From positions 1-12,973 of the forward strand of contig JBOHER010000184.1 of the NCBI GenBank assembly GCA_050701115.1: 12,973 bases of DNA. The letters are read 5' to 3'. This stretch comes from JBOHER01 sp050701115. GTDB lineage: Bacteria > Actinomycetota > Actinomycetes > Mycobacteriales > Pseudonocardiaceae. The notes under the pieces were generated by a model, which searched no databases, was not told the DNA's origin, and worked only from the letters and a program-made list of their open reading frames with translations. Shown one piece after another: positions 8,331-12,973 of the stretch. Positions within the stretch are counted from its first letter, which is position 1; every line of letters starts with the position of its first letter. The position numbers were made by a program, and so were the translations under genes.

Positions 8331-8340
8331 CGAGGGTGCC

Positions 8341-8916
8341 ATGTCTCGTGTAATCCACGTCTTCCGTCATCCCGATCGATTCGTCTCTGGGACGGTCGGG
8401 GAACCCGGTGACCGCACTTTTTACCTGCAGGCCAGCTCGGATGCCCGTTTGATCAGCGTCACACTGGAGAAGCAGCAGCTCACGGTGCTGTCCGAGCGGC
8501 TGGGGACCCTGCTCGACGAGGTCGCCAACCGCTTCGGCACCGAGATCCCGGCGGAGGCTCCCGAGGAGCTGCTGGACACCGACCCGCTGCAGGTTCCGGT
8601 CGAGGAGGAGTTCCGGGTCGGCACGATGGGCCTGGGTTGGGACGCCGAGTCGAGCGCAGTGGTGATCGAATTGCTGGCGATCACCGAGGGCGAGGTCGAC
8701 GAGAACGTGGTGCTCGACGACACCGAAGAGGGCCCGGACGCCGTCCGGGTTTTCCTCTCCCCCGTGCAGGCAAGGGCGTTCGCCGAGCGGGCGGAACGGG
8801 TCATCAGCGCCGGACGCAAGCCCTGCCCGCTGTGCGGTGAGCCGCTGGATCGGGAAGGACACATCTGTCCGCGTCAGAATGGGTACCGTCGCAACAGTGT
8901 GCTCGGCACAAGCTAG
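8341..8916 (+). CDS. DUF3090 domain protein with C-terminal zinc-finger-like motif
   Basis: This is a 191-residue member of an actinobacterial family of unknown function, recognised by the opening MSRVIHVFRHPDRFVSGTVG and the FYLQA segment soon after. The first half is a compact alpha/beta region, and the middle (about 60-135) is very acidic (EEEF, EGEVDENVVLDDTEEG). The end carries C162-x2-C165-x8-H174-x-C176, a small zinc-binding knuckle. The ATG is the family start; an upstream GTG at 8230 would add 37 implausible residues. The SCO1664-type kinase-like gene starts 11 bases after the stop, so the two are one operon. As I recall, they stay together across actinobacteria, near uppP and mshC. 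Function unknown; a partner or regulator of the kinase-like protein is an inference from the constant pairing. Confidence 0.92.
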   Translation: MSRVIHVFRHPDRFVSGTVGEPGDRTFYLQASSDARLISVTLEKQQLTVLSERLGTLLDEVANRFGTEIPAEAPEELLDTDPLQVPVEEEFRVGTMGLGWDAESSAVVIELLAITEGEVDENVVLDDTEEGPDAVRVFLSPVQARAFAERAERVISAGRKPCPLCGEPLDREGHICPRQNGYRRNSVLGTS

Positions 8917-8927
8917 TGGAGCTGCCC

Positions 8928-9716
8928 ATGGGCGAGGGCACAGACGTTCTCCAGCTGATCACCCACGGCCGCCTCGAGGTCGAGGGGCGATTGCTCGACG
9001 CGTCCAATGCCACCCTGTACTGCGCAATCGAGCTGGACGGCATGTCCGCGAACGCCGTGTACAAACCGATCGCGGGGGAGCGGCCGCTGTGGGACTTCCC
9101 GCGCGGCACGCTGGCGGGCCGGGAAGTCGCGACCTACCTGATCGCCGACGCCGCCGAACTGGGCGCCATCCCGCCCACCATGATCAGGGAGGGCCCGCTC
9201 GGGCCGGGCATGGTGCAGTTGTGGATCGAAGCCAGCAGTGACGAACTCGTGGACATCATGCGGCCCGAACAGGTTCCGGACGGCTGGCATCAGGTGCTGG
9301 TCGCGCACGATCGGTTCGGCGAACCCGCAGTGCTCGCCCACGCCGACCGGACCGATGTGCAAGATCTCGCCCTGCTCGATGTGGTGATCAACAACACCGA
9401 TCGCAAGGGCGGCCATGTGCTGCATGGCCTCGACGGCCGCGCCTACGGCGTCGACCACGGCATCTGCCTGCACTTCGATCCGAAACTGCGCACGGTCCTC
9501 TGGGGTTGGGCAGGCACGCCGGTGCCCGGGGACGGGATCGAGAAGCTGCGCAAACTGCGCGCGGATGTGGACGGTCAGTTGGGCGAGACGCTGTCCGCGC
9601 ACTTGACCTCGGCGGAGGTCCGGGCAGTCGGCGATCGGATCTCCCGGCTGATACGCAGCGGAGTCTTCCCCGCTCCGAGCGACTACGTCCGGTCCATCCC
9701 GTGGCCGCCGATCTGA
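8928..9716 (+). CDS. SCO1664 family protein, phosphatidylinositol 3/4-kinase-like fold
   Basis: This 262-residue protein belongs to a family of unknown substrate with kinase-like motifs. Seen, numbering from ATG 8928: Lys46 in VYKPIAGE, where an ATP-contacting lysine is expected. A helix with REVATYLI follows and could supply the pairing glutamate. INNTDRKGGH around Asp158 resembles the catalytic loop, and VDHGICLHFD around Asp176 resembles the metal-binding DFG/DHG segment. These are in the order of PI3/4-kinase and HipA-type folds, so phosphotransfer is probable though not shown. ATG 8928 has a GGAG ribosome site 6 bases upstream (8918-8921). GTG 8916, overlapping the DUF3090 stop by one base, is the alternative and would add four residues. 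It is co-transcribed with DUF3090. Confidence 0.9.
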   Translation: MGEGTDVLQLITHGRLEVEGRLLDASNATLYCAIELDGMSANAVYKPIAGERPLWDFPRGTLAGREVATYLIADAAELGAIPPTMIREGPLGPGMVQLWIEASSDELVDIMRPEQVPDGWHQVLVAHDRFGEPAVLAHADRTDVQDLALLDVVINNTDRKGGHVLHGLDGRAYGVDHGICLHFDPKLRTVLWGWAGTPVPGDGIEKLRKLRADVDGQLGETLSAHLTSAEVRAVGDRISRLIRSGVFPAPSDYVRSIPWPPI

Positions 9717-9729
9717 CCACATCGGCTAC

Positions 9730-9744
9730 CAACGGTAATCGTTG
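9730..9744. promoter_or_regulatory. Operator-like dyad upstream of MBL gene
   Basis: CAACG-GTAAT-CGTTG is a perfect 5-bp inverted repeat with a 5-base spacer, followed 5 bases later by the palindrome AGAATTCT (9750-9757). Both lie just upstream of the proposed -10 of the MBL-fold gene, where a regulator could bind. The dyad is short, so chance is not excluded. Confidence 0.3.
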
Positions 9745-9769
9745 CGCTGAGAATTCTGCGCTGCACTGG

Positions 9770-9775
9770 GACAAT
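9770..9775 (+). promoter_or_regulatory. -10 hexamer GACAAT, leaderless start of MBL gene
   Basis: GACAAT ends 6 bases before ATG 9782, so the transcript would begin at that codon. ATG 9776 in the same frame would then be at the very edge of the promoter and is disfavoured. Confidence 0.4.
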
Positions 9776-9781
9776 ATGGCC

Positions 9782-10702
9782 ATGAGACGGGTTACCTACC
9801 GTGACCGCTTGACAGCCCCGCTGCCCGGTCCCCGGGATATGGTGAAGATCTTGAGGCAGCACGGCTTCCGTGGGTCGACCGCGAATGTCGACCGAATTCC
9901 GATCATCCGTACCGGATTGCCCCCGCTGGGACCCGGCACATCGAGCTGGACCTGGGTCGGCCACTCCACCTATCTGGTACGTATCGGCGGTGCCTGTGTG
10001 CTGACCGACCCGGTGTGGTCAGCTCGTATCCCAGCCACGCCGCGCCGGCTCACTCCGCCAGGAGTCGCCTGGGGGGATCTCCCGCCGATCGACGTGGTGG
10101 CGATCAGCCATGACCACTACGACCACCTGGATGCAGGAACCATCCGCAGGCTGCCGCGCGAGACGCCCATACTGGTCGGCCTCGGCCTGGGCCGTTGGTT
10201 CCGTCGGCGCGGATTCAGCGAGGTCATGGAGCTGGACTGGTGGGAGTCAGCCGAGGTCGCGGGCCTGCGGTTCGACTTCACGCCGACGCATCACTGGTCC
10301 CGCCGGGGCCCGTTCGACACCTGTCGCACGCTGTGGGGTGGATGGGTGATCACGGCACCCGACGGCACGCGCACCTATCACGCGGGGGATTCCGGCTACG
10401 GCGACCGGTTCGCCCAGGTGGGCGAACGGTACCCAGGAATCGACGTGGCCATGATGCCGATCGGCGCCTATGAGCCTCGCTGGTTCATGCGCGCCCTGCA
10501 CATGAGCCCGGAAGAGTCCATCCGGGCACTGGCCGATCTAGGCGCGCGCAGGATGGCCACCATGCATTGGGGCACCTTTGTGCTCACCCAGGAACCCGTC
10601 GACGAGCCGGTGACCGTGGTGCGCAAGGAATGGGCGGCAGCGGGCAACGATCCCGATGACCTCTGGGCAATGGCCATCGGCGAGACCCGCGCCCTGCCGT
10701 GA
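9782..10702 (+). CDS. MBL-fold metallo-hydrolase (UlaG/NAPE-PLD-like)
   Basis: This 306-residue metallo-beta-lactamase-fold hydrolase is expected to hold two zinc ions. What is seen: HSTYLVRIGGACVLTDPVW near residue 60, then the metal motif SHDHYDHLD with His110, His112, Asp114 and His115. His170/His171 follow in TPTHHWS, Asp203 in HAGDSGYG and His262 in MHWGTF. PIGAYEPRWF and the HMSPEE region resemble the N-acyl-phosphatidylethanolamine phospholipase D/UlaG-like group, so a lipid phosphodiester or lactone-type substrate is plausible but unproven. The C-terminus overlaps a possible GTG start of the next gene (GTGA). ATG 9782 is chosen for its fit to a leaderless promoter; 9776 would add two residues. 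Confidence 0.9.
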   Translation: MRRVTYRDRLTAPLPGPRDMVKILRQHGFRGSTANVDRIPIIRTGLPPLGPGTSSWTWVGHSTYLVRIGGACVLTDPVWSARIPATPRRLTPPGVAWGDLPPIDVVAISHDHYDHLDAGTIRRLPRETPILVGLGLGRWFRRRGFSEVMELDWWESAEVAGLRFDFTPTHHWSRRGPFDTCRTLWGGWVITAPDGTRTYHAGDSGYGDRFAQVGERYPGIDVAMMPIGAYEPRWFMRALHMSPEESIRALADLGARRMATMHWGTFVLTQEPVDEPVTVVRKEWAAAGNDPDDLWAMAIGETRALP

Positions 10703-10750
10703 GCGATTGCGGTCTCGGCGTGGCGGCTCAGCGGTGGCCCTGCCCGCCGG

Positions 10751-10756
10751 TACGGT
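10751..10756 (+). promoter_or_regulatory. -10 hexamer TACGGT before DUF3097 gene
   Basis: TACGGT ends 8 bases before GTG 10765 and repeats the hexamer found before the peptidase gene. It supports the shorter DUF3097 protein and an independent promoter after the MBL gene. Confidence 0.4.
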
Positions 10757-10764
10757 CCCTGGTC

Positions 10765-11577
10765 GTGCGGTCTCACTCTTACGGCGATGTCTTCTCCCGC
10801 CAGCGCGAGCGCACGGTGCCGGAGGTTCCCGCCGAACCTGGCCTGGTTGTCGAAGATGCGGGCAGCGGCTTCTGCGGCGCGATCATCAGGATCGAGTGCG
10901 GCAACCTGGTACTCGAAGACCGGCACGGCAACCACCGGGTCTTCCCGCTGGCCCCGGCCGGTTTTCTGCTGGAGGGCAAGCCGGTCACAGTGATCCCGGC
11001 TGGGCGGCCCGCCGCGGCCGATCGGGTGATCTCGGCATCCGGATCCGTGCGGGTGGCAGGCCTGCGCGCACGCACCGCACGGGATTCCCGCATCTGGGTG
11101 GAAGGCAAACACGACGCGGAGCTGGTCGAGCGCGTCTGGGGGCATGACCTGCGGGTGGAGGGCGTTGTGGTCGAACCGCTGGACGGCGTGGATGTGCTTG
11201 CCGATCACATCGCTGGGTTCGGAACAGGCCCGGGCAGGCGGCTCGGAGTCCTCGTCGATCACCTCGTGCCGGGCAGCAAGGAGTCCCGCATCGTCGCGGC
11301 GATCAGGGACCGGAACGTGCTGGTCACCGGGCATCCCTACGTCGACATCTGGCAGGCCGTGCAGCCTGCTGCCCTCGGTATCGAGGCCTGGCCGCAGGTT
11401 CCGCGGAACATCCCGTGGAAGGAAGGCGTGTGCGCGGCGCTCGGCTGGGGCGAGCCGTACCAGGGATGGCAGCGGGTGCTAGGCGGGGTCAGCAGCTTCC
11501 GGGACCTGGAAACGCCGCTGATCGGCGCGATGGAAAGGCTGATCGACTTCGTGACCCAACAACTCGACGCGGGCTGA
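10765..11577 (+). CDS. DUF3097 domain protein with Toprim-like region
   Basis: This is a 270-residue member of an actinobacterial family of unknown biochemical role. What is seen: an N-terminal beta-rich segment (VPEVPAEPGLVVEDAGSGFCGA, LEDRHGNHRVFPL). From about residue 108 a Toprim-like core follows: the glutamate strand IWVEGKHDAELV (Glu113), VEPLDGVDVL, and the acidic loop GVLVDHLVPGSKES (Asp165), in the order of Toprim enzymes such as primases, topoisomerases and OLD-type nucleases. Metal-dependent nucleic acid action is therefore an inference. GTG 10765 is chosen because the protein then begins near the family's usual SYGxDV start and a -10 hexamer is well placed. GTG 10699, overlapping the preceding stop as GTGA, would give 292 residues with an unrelated-looking 22-residue front. 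Followed by a hairpin and nfeD. Confidence 0.87.
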   Translation: MRSHSYGDVFSRQRERTVPEVPAEPGLVVEDAGSGFCGAIIRIECGNLVLEDRHGNHRVFPLAPAGFLLEGKPVTVIPAGRPAAADRVISASGSVRVAGLRARTARDSRIWVEGKHDAELVERVWGHDLRVEGVVVEPLDGVDVLADHIAGFGTGPGRRLGVLVDHLVPGSKESRIVAAIRDRNVLVTGHPYVDIWQAVQPAALGIEAWPQVPRNIPWKEGVCAALGWGEPYQGWQRVLGGVSSFRDLETPLIGAMERLIDFVTQQLDAG

Positions 11578-11600
11578 CCTGGTCGCGGCGGGGGAAAGAT

Positions 11601-11634
11601 CACGCGTAGGTCACGTCGGCGGTGACCGGGCGTG
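11601..11634. terminator. Hairpin between DUF3097 and nfeD genes
   Basis: GGTCAC (11609-11614) pairs with GTGACC (11622-11627) around a 7-base loop. CACGC (11601-11605) pairs with GCGTG (11630-11634) outside small bulges of three and two bases. The 11-bp stem lies 23 bases after the DUF3097 stop and ends about 18 bases before the nfeD -10. It may be a terminator without a T-tract or an operator. Confidence 0.45.
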
Positions 11635-11652
11635 CAGACCGGCGGTTTCTGG

Positions 11653-11658
11653 CACGAT
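11653..11658 (+). promoter_or_regulatory. Weak -10 hexamer CACGAT, leaderless start of nfeD-like gene
   Basis: CACGAT ends 6 bases before ATG 11665. It departs from TAnnnT at the first base, so the call rests mainly on its placement, the same as at other genes here. Confidence 0.3.
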
Positions 11659-11664
11659 GTGGGC

Positions 11665-12093
11665 ATGGCAGCGCTGATTTGGTTGATCGCCGGAACAGCA
11701 CTCCTGGCGGCAGAGGTTCTTTCCGGCGACTTGGTCCTCGCCATGCTCGGCGTGGGTGCGCTCGCCGCTGCGGGGTCGGCGGTTTTCGTGGACAGCATCG
11801 CGCTCTCCGTCGCGGTATTCGCCGTCACCTCGATCGGGTTGCTGGTGCTGGCGCGGCCCGCACTGAAACGTCGATTCCTGCTCGGCGCAGGCGTGCGGAC
11901 CAATGCGGATGCGCTTGTCGGCGCACGCGCGGTAGCGTTGTCCACTGTGGACGCCGAACAGGGCAGGGTGAAGCTCGCCGGCGAGGTGTGGTCGGCGCGC
12001 AGTTACATCGAAGGTCAAGTGATCGAGCCCGGCGCGGCGGTCACCGTTGTGGAGATTTCCGGAGCCACCGCTGTCGTGTCGGCAGAACTGTAA
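11665..12093 (+). CDS. NfeD family membrane protein (short form)
   Basis: This 142-residue membrane protein is of the short NfeD type (NfeD1b-like), which works with SPFH/stomatin partners in membrane domains. What is seen: hydrophobic helices at about 3-17 (ALIWLIAGTALLAAE), 20-40 (LVLAMLGVGALAAAG) and 44-65 (SIALSVAVFAVTSIGLLVLA). A basic turn (ALKRRF) follows, then a C-terminal OB-fold-like beta barrel (LVGARAVALS, GRVKLAGEVWSARS, IEPGAAVTVVEISGATAVV). The N-terminal serine-protease domain of long NfeD forms is absent, as usual for the short form. ATG 11665 begins directly before the first helix; GTG 11632 would add 11 polar residues. The SPFH gene starts 22 bases after the stop, so the pair is one operon. 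Confidence 0.88.
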   Translation: MAALIWLIAGTALLAAEVLSGDLVLAMLGVGALAAAGSAVFVDSIALSVAVFAVTSIGLLVLARPALKRRFLLGAGVRTNADALVGARAVALSTVDAEQGRVKLAGEVWSARSYIEGQVIEPGAAVTVVEISGATAVVSAEL

Positions 12094-12103
12094 CCAGAGT
12101 GAA

Positions 12104-12112
12104 CAGGGGAGA
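12104..12112 (+). promoter_or_regulatory. Ribosome binding site before the TTG start of the SPFH gene
   Basis: AACAGGGGAGAGT contains the purine run AGGGGAGAG (strictly GGGGAGAG at 12106-12112 with flanking A/C), ending 3 bases before TTG 12116; its core GGAG is about 5 bases away. It decides for TTG as the start, because the next in-frame ATG, at 12188, lies after the membrane helix. Confidence 0.65.
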
Positions 12113-12115
12113 GTT

Positions 12116-12973
12116 TTGACAGCCGCAGCCCTCATCGTTCTAGCGGCGGTGATCCTGTTCGTGATCATCGTCGTCGCGAAAGCGATCATGGTGGTCCCGC
12201 AGGCTCAAGCCGCCGTGATCGAGCGCCTTGGCAAGTTCAAGACCGTGGCAGCGCCCGGCCTGAACTTCCTGATGCCCTTCTTCGACAAGGTGCGGGCGCG
12301 CATCGACCTGCGCGAGCAGGTCGTGTCGTTCCCACCGCAACCGGTGATCACCCAGGACAACCTGACCGTGTCGATCGACACGGTCGTTTACTTCCAGGTG
12401 ACCGATTCGCGCGCCGCTGTGTACGAGATCTCCAACTACATCGTCGGTGTCGAGCAGCTGACCACCACCACGCTGCGCAACCTGGTCGGTGGCATGAGTC
12501 TGGAAGAGACACTGACCTCGCGCGATCAGATCAACCAGCAGCTTCGCGGCGTGCTCGACGAGGCCACCGGGCGGTGGGGCATCAGGGTCGCACGGGTCGA
12601 ACTGAAGGCCATCGACCCGCCGCCGTCCATTCAGGACTCGATGGAGAAGCAGATGCGCGCCGACCGGGAGAAGCGCGCGATAATCCTGACTGCCGAAGGC
12701 CAGCGCGAGGCCGCGATCAAGACGGCGGAAGGTCAGAAGCAGAGCCAGATCCTGTCCGCGGAAGGCGCCAAGCAGGCCGCGATCCTCGGGGCGGAAGCCG
12801 AACGGCAGTCCAGGATCCTGCGGGCGCAAGGTGAGCGAGCCGCCCGCTACCTGCAGGCCCAGGGTCAGGCCAAGGCGATCGAGAAGGTGTTCGCCGCGAT
12901 CAAGGCCGGCCAGCCGACCCCCGAGCTGCTGGCCTATCAGTACTTGCAGACACTGCCGCAGATGGCGCAAGGC
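12116..12973 (+). CDS. SPFH/Band 7 (stomatin/prohibitin-like) protein, 3' end cut by window
   Basis: 286 codons are present with no stop before the right edge; full-length relatives are nearer 350-400 residues. The protein is membrane-anchored and forms large rings that organise membrane microdomains and protein quality control, as with E. coli QmcA. What is seen: an N-terminal hydrophobic helix (about 4-22, LIVLAAVILFVIIVVA), then the SPFH domain from VVPQAQAAVIERLGKF through PVITQDNLTVSIDTVVYFQV and LRNLVGGMSLEETLTSRDQIN to RVARVELKAIDPP. After RADREKRA come six 11-residue repeats (193-258), a long coiled-coil-like stalk. The start is TTG, supported by a strong purine-rich ribosome site and by the anchor helix that a later ATG would remove. 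It is coupled to the NfeD gene 22 bases upstream, the usual partner arrangement. Confidence 0.93.
   Translation, partial: MTAAALIVLAAVILFVIIVVAKAIMVVPQAQAAVIERLGKFKTVAAPGLNFLMPFFDKVRARIDLREQVVSFPPQPVITQDNLTVSIDTVVYFQVTDSRAAVYEISNYIVGVEQLTTTTLRNLVGGMSLEETLTSRDQINQQLRGVLDEATGRWGIRVARVELKAIDPPPSIQDSMEKQMRADREKRAIILTAEGQREAAIKTAEGQKQSQILSAEGAKQAAILGAEAERQSRILRAQGERAARYLQAQGQAKAIEKVFAAIKAGQPTPELLAYQYLQTLPQMAQG
12692..12889 (+). repeat. Six tandem 33-bp units encoding hendecad repeats in SPFH protein
   Basis: Six consecutive units of exactly 11 codons begin Ala-Glu-Gly or a near variant (AEG, AEG, AEG, AEA, AQG, AQG) and mostly carry a large hydrophobic pair at positions 9-10 (IK, IL, IL, IL, YL, EK). 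The DNA copies are diverged but in phase, with no insertions. An 11-residue period is three helical turns, suiting a long, nearly straight coiled coil. Confidence 0.8.

Noticed and set aside
9782..11577. Idea that MBL-fold plus Toprim-like DUF3097 form a two-gene defence nuclease system
   Set aside because: The MBL protein resembles UlaG/NAPE-PLD-like hydrolases rather than the beta-CASP nucleases, DUF3097 is broadly chromosomal in actinobacteria, and no defence-type neighbours are present.
12140..12970. Minus-strand open frame of 276 codons at the right edge
   Set aside because: It lies opposite the SPFH gene, whose TTG frame encodes a clear anchor, SPFH domain and stalk; the apparent repeats on the minus strand are reflections of the hendecad units.

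Overview
The window is high-GC DNA with strong G/C bias at third codon positions. It looks like the chromosome of an actinomycete, most probably of the Pseudonocardiaceae type (Saccharopolyspora/Amycolatopsis-like). This rests on F420-type oxidoreductases, an actinobacterial GT-C mannosyltransferase (MptB), the actinobacteria-restricted families DUF3090, SCO1664 and DUF3097, and many start codons that directly follow a TAnnnT-type -10 hexamer (leaderless promoters). No tRNA, rRNA, insertion sequence, phage gene or CRISPR array is visible. This is chromosomal housekeeping DNA rather than an island.

Layout from left to right. Positions 1-308 hold no gene I can support, only a hairpin and a promoter. 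A plus-strand pair follows: an LLM-class (F420/flavin) oxidoreductase (309-1352) and undecaprenyl-diphosphatase UppP (1359-2195). Then come a histidine phosphatase (2239-2928) and an M3 zinc metallopeptidase of the Dcp type (2962-5001). The peptidase gene is cut by one in-frame TAA at 4468-4470, where a conserved glutamate codon is expected. A hairpin terminator (4991-5029) separates it from malate dehydrogenase on the minus strand (5036-6025). Divergent from mdh is mptB (6184-7764), whose 3' end overlaps by 50 bp a minus-strand PPOX-fold, putatively F420-dependent, protein (7715-8158). Divergent from that is a DUF3090 zinc-finger protein (8341-8916) with an SCO1664-family kinase-like protein (8928-9716). 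An MBL-fold hydrolase (9782-10702), a DUF3097 Toprim-like protein (10765-11577), an NfeD-type membrane protein (11665-12093) and an SPFH/stomatin-like protein follow. The last starts with TTG at 12116 and runs off the right edge.

How the genes relate: UppP recycles the C55 lipid carrier, MptB extends mannan on polyprenol-phosphomannose, and NfeD plus SPFH form a membrane-organisation pair, so the envelope is a recurring theme. UppP, histidine phosphatase, DUF3090 and SCO1664 are, as I recall, adjacent in mycobacteria (Rv2136c-Rv2133c). Here the set is split by the peptidase, mdh, mptB and PPOX genes. DUF3097, NfeD and SPFH also recall a mycobacterial neighbourhood (Rv1486c-Rv1488). The items most worth a second look are the split peptidase, the kinase-like/DUF3090 pair of unknown role, the series of leaderless promoters, and the six hendecad repeats of the SPFH protein. 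I found no clear new defence or mobile system.
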